Source: CAWJMD01 sp963700925
GTDB lineage: Bacteria > Actinomycetota > Actinomycetes > Actinomycetales > CAWJMD01
Assembly: GCA_963700925.1 (NCBI GenBank)
Contig: OY969553.1
Span: forward strand, 682,001-746,000
Reading direction: 5' to 3'
DNA length: 64,000 nucleotides
The position numbers and the translations under genes were made by a program. Below, piece by piece: positions 44,359 through 55,186 of this stretch (position 1 is its first letter; each line of letters begins with the position of its first letter). The notes under the pieces were generated by a model that was given only the letters and a program-made list of their open reading frames with translations, had not been told where the DNA came from and searched no databases.

Positions 44359-45438
44359 TCACAGCCCCAACGCATCTGCGACGCTGACGACGTCCACCGA
44401 GACGCGTTCCGGCTGCACCTCGCTGCCGTCCGCGGTCCGCATCGCCCACTGGGGGTCCTTCAAGCCGTGGCCCGTGACGGTGACCACGACACGCTGCCCG
44501 GGCTCCAGCTCGCCTGCCTCGTGGCGCGCCAGGAGGCCGGCGACGCCCGCAGCAGAGGCCGGCTCGACGAAGACGGCGTCGCGGCTCGACAGCAGCCTGT
44601 GCGCAGCGAGGATCTGGTCGTCCGTGACGGCCTCGATCACCCCGCCCGACTCGTCGCGCGCCGCCTCGGCCTGCTGCCACGAAGCAGGGTTGCCGATCCG
44701 GATGGCAGTGGCGATCGTCTCCGGCTCGTCGACGGGGTGGCCGAGGACGATCGGCGCGGCGCCGGCCGCCTGGAAACCCCACATGGCCGGTGTGCGCGTG
44801 GCCGGCCCCGGCTTCTCGGACGCGGACGTGTACTCGGTGTAACCCTTCCAGTACGCGGTGATGTTTCCGGCGTTTCCGACTGGCAGACAATGGATGTCGG
44901 GCGCGTCACCGAGAGCGTCGACGATCTCGAACGCCGCCGTCTTCTGCCCCTCGATGCGGTACGGGTTCACCGAGTTCACCAGCTCGACCGGGTACGCCTC
45001 GGCCAGCTTTCGGGCCACCATGAGGCACGCGTCGAAGTTGCCGTCGACCTGCAGAAGCCTTGCCCCGTGGGCGATCGCCTGGCTCAGCTTGCCCAGCGAG
45101 ATCTTGCCGTCCGGCACCAGCACCGCACAGGTCATGCCGGCCGCGGTCGCGTACGCGGCGGCCGAGGCGCTGGTGTTGCCGGTCGACGCGCACACCACCA
45201 CCTTCGCCCCCAGCTCCACGGCCCTCGTGATCGCCGTTGTCATGCCACGGTCCTTGAACGAGGCCGTGGGGTTCATCCCCTCGACCTTGACGTAGACGTC
45301 GCACGAGGTGAGGTCCGACAGGTGCGCCGCGCGCACCAGTGGCGTACCGCCTTCGCCGAGCGTGACCGGCTTCGTCCCGGCGGCGAACGGCAGCCGCTCG
45401 CGGTACTCCTCGATCACGCCGCGCCACAGGTGGGCCAT
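44359..45438 (-). CDS. thrC: Threonine synthase
   Basis: This 359-residue fold-type II PLP enzyme converts O-phosphohomoserine to threonine. The cofactor Lys is in GMNPTASFKDRGMTTAITRA, with the phosphate loop at CLPVGNAGNITAYWKGYTEY and CASTGNTSASAAAYA. The length matches the short actinobacterial type. Its ATG overlaps the hom stop by one base (TGATG). Confidence 0.96.
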   Translation of the reverse strand: MAHLWRGVIEEYRERLPFAAGTKPVTLGEGGTPLVRAAHLSDLTSCDVYVKVEGMNPTASFKDRGMTTAITRAVELGAKVVVCASTGNTSASAAAYATAAGMTCAVLVPDGKISLGKLSQAIAHGARLLQVDGNFDACLMVARKLAEAYPVELVNSVNPYRIEGQKTAAFEIVDALGDAPDIHCLPVGNAGNITAYWKGYTEYTSASEKPGPATRTPAMWGFQAAGAAPIVLGHPVDEPETIATAIRIGNPASWQQAEAARDESGGVIEAVTDDQILAAHRLLSSRDAVFVEPASAAGVAGLLARHEAGELEPGQRVVVTVTGHGLKDPQWAMRTADGSEVQPERVSVDVVSVADALGL

Positions 45439-46799
45439 CAGGCGCCCTCGACGCGCAGCACCGACGCCACGGCATCGACGATGTCGAGCTCGGCGAGCGC
45501 CCGGACGGTCGCTGCCAGCGCCGCGTCGGGCGCGGTGTGGGTGACCAGCACGAGGGCCGCGCCGGACGGGCCGGGGGCCTGGTCGTCATCGGGGTCGACA
45601 GGCAGCAGTCGCTGGCTGACCGTCTCGAGCGAGACACCGTGGTCGGCGAAGACCTGGGCCACCTGGGCGAGCACGCCGGGACGGTCAGCCACGTCCAGTC
45701 GCACGTGGTAGCGGGTCAGCACATCACCCATGGGCAGCACCGGCAGGTCTGCGTAGGTCGACTCGCCGGGACCCCGTCCGCCGACGACGCGGTGTCGCGC
45801 CACCGCGACCAGGTCGCCGAGAACGGCGCTGGCCGTTGGCTGCCCGCCGGCACCGGCACCGTAGAACATCAGTGAGCCGGCCGCCTCAGCCTCGACGAAC
45901 ACCGCGTTGTAGGCCCCGCGCACTGCCGCGAGAGGGTGCTCACGCGGCAGCATCGCCGGGTGCACGCGCACCGAAACTCCCTGTCCCGCAGCGGTTTGGG
46001 TGAGCTCGCAGATAGCCAAGAGCTTGACCACGCAGCCGGAGGCTGCCGCAGCGGCAACGTCCGTCGCGGTCACTCCCGTGATGCCCTCGCGGTGCACGTC
46101 GGCCGCAGCTACGCGGGTGTGGAAGGCGAGCGACGCGAGGATGGCGGCCTTGGCCGCGGCGTCGAAGCCCTCGACGTCCGCCGTCGGGTCGGCCTCCGCG
46201 TAGCCGAGCGCCTGCGCCTGTTGCACCGACTCGTCGAAACCCGCTCCGGTGGAGTCCATCTGGTCGAGCACGTAGTTCGTCGTGCCGTTGACGATGCCGA
46301 GCAGCCGCGTGATGCGGTCGCCGGCCAACGACTCGCGCACTGGCCGAACCAGCGGGATCGCCCCCGCGACGGCGGCCTCGAAGTACAGGTCCACGCCGTA
46401 CTTCGCGGCGGCCTCGTACAGCGTCGGGCCGTCCTCGGCGAGCAGGGCCTTGTTCGCGGTGACGACCGACGCGCCGTGCTCCATCGCTCGCAGGATCAGT
46501 GAGCGCGCCGGCTCGATGCCGCCGATCACCTCGACGACGACGTCCGCCCTCTCGACGAGCGCCTCAGCGTCGGTGGTGAGAAGGCTCGGGTCGACGTCGA
46601 GGTCACGTCGCCTCGCCGGGCGGCGCACCGCGATGCCGACCAGCTCGAGCGGTGCCCCGACGCGGGCCGCGAGGTCGCTGGAGCTCGCGGTCAGCAGCCG
46701 GGCGACCTCGGTGCCCACGACGCCGCAGCCGAGCAGAGCCACCCGCACCGGGCGCGCACCTGAAGGCGTCCGGGCGTCGGGACCGACCTGCTCAGCCAC
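45438..46799 (-). CDS. hom: Homoserine dehydrogenase
   Basis: This 453-residue enzyme reduces aspartate semialdehyde to homoserine. The NAD(P)-binding motif is VRVALLGCGVVGTEVARLLT. The catalytic domain has VNGTTNYVLDQM, and the Lys/Asp pair lies near GYAEADPTADVEGFDAAAK. The C-terminal ACT domain (YHVRLDVADRPGVLAQVAQV) allows threonine feedback inhibition. The GTG at 46799 has GGAGGA eight bases upstream. A longer frame exists but is not supported. Confidence 0.95.
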   Translation of the reverse strand: MAEQVGPDARTPSGARPVRVALLGCGVVGTEVARLLTASSSDLAARVGAPLELVGIAVRRPARRRDLDVDPSLLTTDAEALVERADVVVEVIGGIEPARSLILRAMEHGASVVTANKALLAEDGPTLYEAAAKYGVDLYFEAAVAGAIPLVRPVRESLAGDRITRLLGIVNGTTNYVLDQMDSTGAGFDESVQQAQALGYAEADPTADVEGFDAAAKAAILASLAFHTRVAAADVHREGITGVTATDVAAAAASGCVVKLLAICELTQTAAGQGVSVRVHPAMLPREHPLAAVRGAYNAVFVEAEAAGSLMFYGAGAGGQPTASAVLGDLVAVARHRVVGGRGPGESTYADLPVLPMGDVLTRYHVRLDVADRPGVLAQVAQVFADHGVSLETVSQRLLPVDPDDDQAPGPSGAALVLVTHTAPDAALAATVRALAELDIVDAVASVLRVEGA

Positions 46800-46980
46800 T
46801 ACACGGTCCTCCGTCGTCGGGCGGTCGTGGCACGGATGTCGCGAGCCGCCGAGGGATGCTGCCGGGCACCCTGCCCGGGCCCGCCGATCTTCTCGCGTGT
46901 CCACCCTACGGCCGCACGACGTCCCGGCATGCGGACGGGACCCTTCCAGCTGTCAGCGCAGCTTCACGAGGCTGCGATCA

Positions 46981-47040
46981 CGTTCACGAGGCTCGCAAGC
47001 CTCGTTAACGGTGCCTTCGCACCGTTAACGAGGCCAGCGC
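46981..47040. repeat. Palindromic repeat, copy 2 (between the Nramp-like gene and hom)
   Basis: This is the second copy of the element at 40470-40529. The central palindrome is imperfect (GTTCACGAGGCTCG against CAAGCCTCGTTAACG), then a further hairpin CGTTAACGGTGC/GCACCGTTAACG is formed with loop CTTC. It ends directly at the Nramp-like stop codon, so on the minus strand it lies just downstream of the aceB-glc operon and may end its transcripts. A partial repeat (TTCACGAGGC) precedes it at 46963-46972. The rest of the 46800-46980 gap must hold the hom promoter; I cannot assign it. Confidence 0.8.
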
Positions 47041-48504
47041 CTAGGCGAACAGCTTGTTGAACTGGTCGATCAGGAGGATGACGGAGAACCCTCCGTAGAA
47101 GAGCACCGCCCAGCCGATCGCCACCAGCCGACCACCCTTCAGCCCGATCTCGCGCGGCAGCACGCCCCGGTTCAGCTGGATCAGCAGGACGGAGTACACG
47201 AACATCACGAGACCGTTCAACGAGGAGGCGATGACCAGCAGCACCAGGGGCTGGGTCACACCGGAGAGCAGGATCACCGATCCGAAGGCGATCTCCAGCC
47301 AGACGGTCGCGAAGTAGAGACGGCTCTCCGTCCAGGTGGTGTTGTCGCGCAGGGCGCCGGTCTTGAGCACGTCTGCCGTCACTCGCCCGACCATGTCGAG
47401 CACGGCCAGGTTCGTCGAGAAGAGCACGGCGCTGCCGATCAGCCAGAACGTCGTCCCCAGCCACGCTCCCTGCAGGTCCGAGAGCGCCTCGCCCTGGACC
47501 CGGATGAAGTCGAAGCTCTCCTCCGCGATCCCGGTGCCGACGGTGACGAACGTCAGGGTCATGAAGACAAACAGCGTGATCGCGCCGAGGACGAAGAAGG
47601 TCGTGAACTGCTCGCGGTTGGCGACCTTCCACCATCCCCTCCAGCGGCGCATGTTCTCCTCGTCGCGCTGGAAGATGAAGCCGGTCGTCGGCGCGGCGAC
47701 CTCCTCGCCGGTGAAGGGCGAGACGACCCTCGGCAGCCGAGCACCCATCCCCAGGCCCTTGTCGCGGACCCAGTTCGACTGCACCAGGTTGAGCGCCCCG
47801 CCGGCACCGGCGAACGCGATCGCGCCGAGCAGGGTCGCGGCTCCGATCGTGGAGACACTGTCGGGGATCTTCTCTACCTCGACGAACCCGCGCCCGAGCG
47901 CCGCGTACCCCTCACCACCGAGCAGGAAGAACAACGCGTAGAAGACGAAGAGAAGGATCAGCGCCACCATGAAGAACTGGATCTTCTCCACCGTCTGGTA
48001 GACGACCGGCGACACGGTCAGGACGACGCCGATCAGGATCAGCACGCCGATCGTGACGTAGGGGACGACATCGGCCGAGAAGCCCAGGGCGAAGCTGAGG
48101 GTCGTAGTGCCACCCGTCGCCCATCCGGGCCAGGCCCACGGCACGATCGTCATGATCACGAACAGCACGCCCCACGGCTTCCAGAGCCGCGTGAAGCCGG
48201 TGACGGCGGTCTCACCGGTGGCCAGGGTGTAGCGCTCGATCTCCATGTTGAGGAAGTACTGGGTCAGGACACCGAGCAGTGTCAGCCAGACGAGGGTGAG
48301 CCCGACCTGCGAGGTGATGTAGGGCCACAGCACGTACTCACCGGATCCGATGGCACCGGCGAGCAGCAGCACGCTGGGGCCGAGGACCTTCTTCAGGGGA
48401 AGCGGTTCGGGGAGGTCGGCGTACATGACCGCTGCGACGTGCTTGCTGGGAATCTCGGTCGCGACGCTCTCCGTGCCTCCTGCCCTTGCTGGCGACTCGG
48501 ACAT
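47041..48504 (-). CDS. Nramp-superfamily transporter lacking canonical metal-site motifs, in the glycolate oxidase operon
   Basis: This 487-residue protein has 11-12 membrane helices with the Nramp/APC fold. The first helix reads LLLAGAIGSGEYVLWPYITS, where metal transporters have the Asp-Pro-Gly-Asn motif; here the aligned residues are Gly-Ser-Gly-Glu. The sixth helix reads FAGAGGALNLVQSNWVRDKG, where Met-Pro-His would coordinate metal; here it is Gly-Ala-Leu. A cytoplasmic loop with two Trp/Arg-rich stretches follows. It starts 6 bp after glcF and is the fifth gene of aceB-glcD-glcE-glcF. Metal transport is therefore doubtful, and uptake of glycolate or a related acid is an inference from context. 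Confidence 0.8.
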   Translation of the reverse strand: MSESPARAGGTESVATEIPSKHVAAVMYADLPEPLPLKKVLGPSVLLLAGAIGSGEYVLWPYITSQVGLTLVWLTLLGVLTQYFLNMEIERYTLATGETAVTGFTRLWKPWGVLFVIMTIVPWAWPGWATGGTTTLSFALGFSADVVPYVTIGVLILIGVVLTVSPVVYQTVEKIQFFMVALILLFVFYALFFLLGGEGYAALGRGFVEVEKIPDSVSTIGAATLLGAIAFAGAGGALNLVQSNWVRDKGLGMGARLPRVVSPFTGEEVAAPTTGFIFQRDEENMRRWRGWWKVANREQFTTFFVLGAITLFVFMTLTFVTVGTGIAEESFDFIRVQGEALSDLQGAWLGTTFWLIGSAVLFSTNLAVLDMVGRVTADVLKTGALRDNTTWTESRLYFATVWLEIAFGSVILLSGVTQPLVLLVIASSLNGLVMFVYSVLLIQLNRGVLPREIGLKGGRLVAIGWAVLFYGGFSVILLIDQFNKLFA

Positions 48505-48510
48505 GATCGG

Positions 48511-49836
48511 TCAATCTCCTTTGTGGGGTGAGGTGGGAAGGCTGACGCCCCGAATCGAGGCATCGAGCACCTCGACGGTGTGGGCCATGGCGATCGATCC
48601 GCCGCTGTGCTCGATGGACGAGGCGACCTGCATGAGGCAGCCGGGGTTCGCAGTGACCAGCACCTGCGCCCCCGTCGCGAGCACGGCGGCGGCCTTGCGG
48701 TCGCCGAGCTCGCGGGCGGGGTCGGGGTTGAGCACGTTGTAGATGCCGGCAGAGCCGCAGCAGATCTCCGGATCCGCGATCTCGCGGACCTCGAGCCCCG
48801 GAATACCGGCGAGCAGCTGTCGGGGCTGGCGTCGCACGCCCTGGGCGTGGGCGAGATGGCACGCGTCGTGGTAGGCCGCGGTGACCGGCAACGGATGCCT
48901 GGGTGCGACGGTGCCCAGCTCGACGAGGAACTCGCTGATGTCACGCACCTTGCCGCAGAACGCCTTTGCCCGGTCGGCGTAGGCCGGGTCGTCGGCGAGC
49001 AGGTCGGCGTACTCCTTCATCGCCGATCCGCAGCCTGCCGCGTTCACGACGACGTGCTCGACGCCGGCCTGGTCGAACGTGTCGACGACCGCACGGGCGA
49101 AGCGCTGTGCTTCCGCCTCCCGTCCGTTGTGCACGCTGAGCGCTCCACAGCAGCCCTGTCCCCTGGGCACGACGACGTCGCAGCCCTCGGCCTGCAGGAC
49201 ACGCGCGGTGGCGGCGTTGACGTCGGGGAAGAACTCACGCTGCACGCAGCCCAGCAGCAGGCCGACCGTCGCCCTCCTCGGACCGGACGCCGGTATCCGC
49301 TCGGGGATCCGGACCCGTCGCCCGAGACGCGGCGCGAGCGACTCCAGTGCGCCGATCCGCGGCAGCCGCTCGAGCACCCGGGTACGCCGGAGCGCACGTT
49401 CCAGGCCCGTGCGCTGGTAGAGCCGAAGCGGCCCACGCAGCAGCCGGAGCCGTTGCGGATAGGGAAAGAGCGCGAAGATCGCCCGGCGCAGCAGCCTCTC
49501 GCGAAGGGACCGCTCGTGCCTGCGCTCGACCTGCGCGCGAGTGGCCTCGATCAGCTTGTCGTACTGCACGCCGGACGGGCACGCCGTCACGCACGCCATG
49601 CAGCCCAGGCACGCGTCGAAGTGCTGGACCATGGTGTCGGTCATCGGCTCACCCGCGAGGCCGACCTCCATCAGGTAGATCCGGCCGCGCGGGCTGTCCA
49701 TCTCCTCGCCCCAGATCGAGTACGTCGGACATGTCGGCAGGCAGAAACCGCAGTGCACGCAGTCTCCGACGAGATCCAGCGAGGGCGGACGGTGGCCGTC
49801 GAAGGCAGGGGTGTCGTTCTCGGGTTCACGAGTCAC
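48511..49836 (-). CDS. glcF: Glycolate oxidase iron-sulfur subunit
   Basis: This 441-residue electron-transfer subunit has two 4Fe-4S motifs near the N-terminus, CVHCGFCLPTCPTY and CLGCMACVTACPSGVQY. Two CCG domains follow (GCVQREFFPDV with RGQGCCGALSVHNG, then AYHDACHLAHAQG with PEICCGSAGIYN). It passes electrons from the flavoprotein subunits to the respiratory chain. It overlaps glcE by 4 bp and is followed 6 bp later by the Nramp-like gene. Confidence 0.95.
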   Translation of the reverse strand: MTREPENDTPAFDGHRPPSLDLVGDCVHCGFCLPTCPTYSIWGEEMDSPRGRIYLMEVGLAGEPMTDTMVQHFDACLGCMACVTACPSGVQYDKLIEATRAQVERRHERSLRERLLRRAIFALFPYPQRLRLLRGPLRLYQRTGLERALRRTRVLERLPRIGALESLAPRLGRRVRIPERIPASGPRRATVGLLLGCVQREFFPDVNAATARVLQAEGCDVVVPRGQGCCGALSVHNGREAEAQRFARAVVDTFDQAGVEHVVVNAAGCGSAMKEYADLLADDPAYADRAKAFCGKVRDISEFLVELGTVAPRHPLPVTAAYHDACHLAHAQGVRRQPRQLLAGIPGLEVREIADPEICCGSAGIYNVLNPDPARELGDRKAAAVLATGAQVLVTANPGCLMQVASSIEHSGGSIAMAHTVEVLDASIRGVSLPTSPHKGD

Positions 49837-51086
49837 GGCCTGTCCCTCCCTTCGACGACGAATCGGCCCGGGGAGAGCCGGTGGTTCGGGTCGAGCTGGT
49901 CCTTGAGCCGTCTCATCAGCTCGAGCCCGGCGATCGGTCCCCAGACGTCGAGCGTGTTGCGGTGATGCGCCGGTGCGGTGAGGACGACGACCGTCCCGCC
50001 GAATGTCGCTGCCTGCGAACGCAGTTCGTCGACCACGTGCGCCACGTCTGCAGGGTCGGTGTCAGCCGGCATCGCGGCGTACAGGACACCGGCCGCCGAC
50101 CCACGGACGGAGATCTGCACTCGGTGGCGCCGACCGAGGTCACGCGTCGCCGAGAGGATCGGCCCGACCCCGCTCAGGGTGGTGGTGAGCTTGAGCCCGA
50201 CCTCAGAGGTGCCGAACGGGAACCGGCCGAACCACTCTGGAGCGTCGCCGATCTCGCTCGCGGCGCCCAGCAGGCGCCGCGTCGCCTCCGCACGCGCCCC
50301 CACGCCCGCCTCGACTCCCTCGATCAGCGCGAGCACGGTCACCGGACCGTCACCAGGCTGGTCCACCTCGACGGCGGCCGGCACGATCTGCGACCTGAGC
50401 ACCCGGAGCGCCGCCTCAGCCGCGGCGTCGGCGTCGGGCACCGAGATCGTCACTGCTTGTCGGGTTCTCGGCAAGGGGTGCAGTCGCAAGACGACCTCGG
50501 TGATGACGCCGAGGGTGCCGAAGCTGCCCGTGAGCAGCTTGCCGAAGTCGTAGCCGGCCACGTTCTTGACGACCTTGCCGCCGGCCTTGGCGACCACGCC
50601 GTCGGCGCGCACGAACGTGATGCCGATCAGCAGGTCGCGCAGCGTGCCGTAGAGGACGCGCCGCGGGCCGCTGCAGTTGGTGGCGACCGTGCCACCGACG
50701 GTCGCCGACGGGATCGGGACGTCAAGCGCGAGCTGTTGGTCGGCCTCTGCCAGAACGGCCTGCAGGTCGCTCATCACCGTCCCGGCTCTGACGACGGTGA
50801 TCAGGTCGCCGGCGGCGTGCTCGACGACACCGGCCATCGCGGTCGTGTCGAGAACCAGGTCGACCCGGTCCGGCGGCAGGCCCCAGTTCTGTTTAGTACC
50901 AGACCCTTTCGCGACGACGCAGAGCCGGTGCTGAGCGGCGACTCGCAGCAGCTCGGCGGTCTCGTCGGTCAACGTAGGCGTAGCCACGTATGCCGCCTGC
51001 ACACCGTCGATCTCGTCGCCTGCCTCGGCCGCACGGACACGTCCGTCGACCACCTTGGCCAGGTCGTCGAGAACCGCGACGTCCAT
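49833..51086 (-). CDS. glcE: Glycolate oxidase FAD-binding subunit GlcE
   Basis: This 417-residue FAD-binding protein is of the VAO/PCMH type. The FAD segments are VVAKGSGTKQNWGLPPDRVD and GGTVATNCSGPRRVLYGTLR, then KVVKNVAGYDFGKLLTGSFG. It is shorter than GlcD and lacks the C-terminal FAD-oxidase cap, as is usual for GlcE. It is directly adjacent to glcD (no spacing) and overlaps glcF by 4 bp. Confidence 0.94.
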   Translation of the reverse strand: MDVAVLDDLAKVVDGRVRAAEAGDEIDGVQAAYVATPTLTDETAELLRVAAQHRLCVVAKGSGTKQNWGLPPDRVDLVLDTTAMAGVVEHAAGDLITVVRAGTVMSDLQAVLAEADQQLALDVPIPSATVGGTVATNCSGPRRVLYGTLRDLLIGITFVRADGVVAKAGGKVVKNVAGYDFGKLLTGSFGTLGVITEVVLRLHPLPRTRQAVTISVPDADAAAEAALRVLRSQIVPAAVEVDQPGDGPVTVLALIEGVEAGVGARAEATRRLLGAASEIGDAPEWFGRFPFGTSEVGLKLTTTLSGVGPILSATRDLGRRHRVQISVRGSAAGVLYAAMPADTDPADVAHVVDELRSQAATFGGTVVVLTAPAHHRNTLDVWGPIAGLELMRRLKDQLDPNHRLSPGRFVVEGRDRP

Positions 51087-52550
51087 TCAGAACACCTCGG
51101 CAAGGCCTTGTTCCTGCAGGGGATGCGCCCCCTTGTGCCGCCCGGGCACCTCGCCACACAACCGTGGTGTGGGGAAGATCTTGCCCGGGTTCGACAGGTG
51201 CCCGGGGTCGAACGCGCAGCGCAGCAGCTGCATGGTGTCGAGGTCGTCGTCGGTGTACATCCGCGGCATGTGCTTGGCCTTGTCCATGCCGACGCCATGC
51301 TCACCGGTGATCGAGCCGCCGTGCTCGATGCAGAGGTCGAGGATCGCGCCGGACAGCTCTTCGGCCCTCTCCGCCGCTCCCTCGACCGCATCGTCGAAGA
51401 GCACGAGCGGGTGCAGGTTGCCGTCGCCCGCGTGGAAGACGTTGGCGATCCGCAGGCCACGTTCAGCGGAGAGCTCTCCCATCCGGCGGAGCACATCCGG
51501 CAGCGCCGTACGCGGGATCACACCGTCCTGCACGATGTAGTCGGGGCTGATGCGTCCGACGGCGGCGAACGCCGACTTGCGGCCCTTCCAGAACAGCGCC
51601 CGCTCGGCGTCGTCCGCCGCGACCCTGATCTCGAATGCCGTGACGCCGCAGTGCATCTCGACCTGCGCGAACTGCTCCTCGACCTCGCTCGCCGGCCCGT
51701 CGAGCTCGACGACCAGCACCGCTCCGGCGCCCTCGGGGTACCCACACTGCACGGCGGCCTCGGCCGCCTCGATGGCGAGTGCGTCCATCATCTCGATCGC
51801 CGCAGGGATCACGCCGGCGCCGATGATCGCGGAGACTGCGGCTCCGGCGTCGTCGGTCGACCGGAACGCCGCCAGCAGGGTGCGCACCGACTCGGGCGCG
51901 CGCATCAGCCGCACGGTCACCTCGGTGGCGATGCCGAGCGTGCCCTCGGAGCCGACGAAGGCGCCGAGCAAGTCGTAGCCCGGTGGGTCCGGGGCCTTCC
52001 CTCCGAGGTGAACGACCTCACCGTCCGGGCTGACGAGCTGCACACCGGTCACGTGGTTGGTGGTGAAGCCGTACTTGAGACAGTGCGCTCCCCCGGAGTT
52101 CTCGGCGACGTTGCCCCCGATCGAGCAGATCTGCTGGCTGGACGGGTCGGGCGCGTAGTAGTAGCCGTGCGGCGCAGCGGCCCGGGTCACGTCGAGGTTG
52201 ATCACGCCGGGCTCGAGGACGGCCCGTTCGTTGTCGGGGTCGACCTCGAGGATCGTCCGCAGCTTCGAGGTGACGATCAGGACGCCATCGGCGTGCGGGA
52301 GCGCACCCCCGGACAGGCCGGTACCCGAGCCGCGAGCGACGAACGGGACGCCGGCGTCGGCGCAGGCAAGGACGACCGCGCGCACCTGGTCGGCGGTCTC
52401 GGGAAGCGCGACGAGCGCGGGCACCACCTTGTAGACCGCGAGCCCGTCGCACTCGTAGGTGCGCAGCTGGGCGCGATCGGTCAGGACGTTCGCGCGGCCG
52501 ATCTCAGCTTGCAGCCTCTGCGCCAGTACCTGTGCCCGTCCCTGTGCCAC
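51087..52550 (-). CDS. glcD: Glycolate oxidase catalytic subunit GlcD
   Basis: This subunit of about 487 residues oxidises glycolate (or D-lactate) to glyoxylate (or pyruvate). The FAD-binding part shows RGSGTGLSGGALPHADGVLI and SIGGNVAENSGGAHCLKYGF; the C-terminal oxidase domain contains GSITGEHGVGMDKAKHMP with the active-site residues. The start is uncertain because a 12-bp tandem repeat covers the region. The GTG at 52550 or an upstream TTG at 52583 would fit. It follows aceB closely and glcE abuts it. Confidence 0.93.
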   Translation of the reverse strand: MAQGRAQVLAQRLQAEIGRANVLTDRAQLRTYECDGLAVYKVVPALVALPETADQVRAVVLACADAGVPFVARGSGTGLSGGALPHADGVLIVTSKLRTILEVDPDNERAVLEPGVINLDVTRAAAPHGYYYAPDPSSQQICSIGGNVAENSGGAHCLKYGFTTNHVTGVQLVSPDGEVVHLGGKAPDPPGYDLLGAFVGSEGTLGIATEVTVRLMRAPESVRTLLAAFRSTDDAGAAVSAIIGAGVIPAAIEMMDALAIEAAEAAVQCGYPEGAGAVLVVELDGPASEVEEQFAQVEMHCGVTAFEIRVAADDAERALFWKGRKSAFAAVGRISPDYIVQDGVIPRTALPDVLRRMGELSAERGLRIANVFHAGDGNLHPLVLFDDAVEGAAERAEELSGAILDLCIEHGGSITGEHGVGMDKAKHMPRMYTDDDLDTMQLLRCAFDPGHLSNPGKIFPTPRLCGEVPGRHKGAHPLQEQGLAEVF

Positions 52551-52580
52551 GTCCCTGTGCCACTCCCTGTGCCACTCCCT
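52529..52580 (-). repeat. Tandem 12-bp repeats across the glcD start region
   Basis: Four units, CCTGTGCCCGTC, CCTGTGCCACGTC, CCTGTGCCACTC and CCTGTGCCACTC, run in tandem on the plus strand. On the coding (minus) strand, neighbouring units create AGGGAGTGG or AGGGACGTG, a ribosome-site-like AGGGA next to GTG. Only one of these GTG codons (52550) is in the glcD frame, because a single unit is 13 bp long. Confidence 0.8.
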
Positions 52581-52596
52581 CAACGTCCACCGTTGC

Positions 52597-54195
<1,599 letters not shown>

Positions 54196-54355
54196 CGACC
54201 CTCCAGCAATGATTCCGCATTGTGGAAACCGTCTTTTTCGCAGCGAAACGCTATGCCTAGGTGCTCGCGTCAGTCAACGGTCTGATCAGCACTCGGTCAC
54301 CGACCCGGCACCCCGACCGTAGACTTCCACCGAGTGGGATGGAGGTGACCCCCTG
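54196..54355. promoter_or_regulatory. Divergent aceB/IclR control region with an IclR-type dyad
   Basis: The 160-bp region separates aceB from the IclR gene. At 54213-54227 it contains TTCCGCATTGTGGAA, a 15-bp near-palindrome with 12 symmetric positions, the TTCC-N7-GGAA pattern expected for IclR-family sites. It lies about 18 bp before the aceB start codon, so binding would interfere with aceB transcription. A second, partial dyad TTTCGCAGCGAAA occurs at 54236-54248. Confidence 0.6.
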
Positions 54356-55156
54356 ATGGCTACTCAGGTGTCCCCTGCCGCGAAGGTCACGGCCGCGCGC
54401 TCCCCCGGGGTGCAGTCGCTCGAACGCGCGTTCACCATCCTCGAGACGATGGCGGACGCCGGCGGCACGATCGGGCTGTCGCGGCTGGCGAATGACGCGG
54501 GGCTGCCCCTGCCGACGATCCACCGGCTGGTGCGCACGCTCGTCGACCTCGGGTACGTCCGCCAGGAACAGTCGCGCCAGTACACGCTCGGCCCGCGCCT
54601 GATCCGCCTCGGCGAGACGTCGGCCAAGATGCTCAGTACGTGGGCGCGCCCCTACCTGGAAGGTCTGGTCGACGGCCTCGGCGAGACCGCGAACCTGGCG
54701 ATGCTGGACGGCGACCAGATCGTCTACGTCGGCCAGGTGCCGTCGCGGCACTCGATGCGGATGTTCACGGAGGTGGGCCGCCGCGTCTCGCCCCACTGCA
54801 CGGCGGTCGGCAAGGCCTTGCTGGCGGAGGCTCCCTCGCACGAGGTCGAGGCGCTGCTGCGCCGCACCGGCATGGAGGCGCACACCGAGCACACCATCAC
54901 CGACCCGCTGGCGTTCAAGGCCGAGCTGGCGCGAGTCGCCGAGAACGGGTACGCGGTCGACGACGGTGAGCAGGAGATCGGTGTGCGCTGCGTGGCGGTG
55001 GCGGTTCCCGGTGCGCCGTCGCCCATCGCGCTGTCGGTCTCCGGACCTGCGCCGCGGATGACCCCCGAGGTGGTCACCAGAGCAGTACCCCTGCTGACGA
55101 CCGCCGCCGGCCTGCTGTCGCAGGACCTGGCGACGGGTTCCTCCGGGGACTCCTAG
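54356..55156 (+). CDS. IclR-family transcriptional regulator of the glyoxylate operon
   Basis: This 266-residue regulator has an IclR winged helix (about residues 20-80): SLERAFTILETMADAGGTIG and LPLPTIHRLVRTLVDLGYVR. The GAF-like effector domain contains GRRVSPHCTAVGKALLAEAP and the terminal SPIALSVSGPAPRM. It is divergent from aceB, and a dyad in the shared gap fits an IclR site. Glyoxylate or allantoin-type effectors are known in related regulators (IclR and AllR), so a glyoxylate effector is plausible. Confidence 0.92.
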   Translation: MATQVSPAAKVTAARSPGVQSLERAFTILETMADAGGTIGLSRLANDAGLPLPTIHRLVRTLVDLGYVRQEQSRQYTLGPRLIRLGETSAKMLSTWARPYLEGLVDGLGETANLAMLDGDQIVYVGQVPSRHSMRMFTEVGRRVSPHCTAVGKALLAEAPSHEVEALLRRTGMEAHTEHTITDPLAFKAELARVAENGYAVDDGEQEIGVRCVAVAVPGAPSPIALSVSGPAPRMTPEVVTRAVPLLTTAAGLLSQDLATGSSGDS

Positions 55157-55186
55157 CCCGGTCGTACCGGCCGGGGGGCTGAGGGG

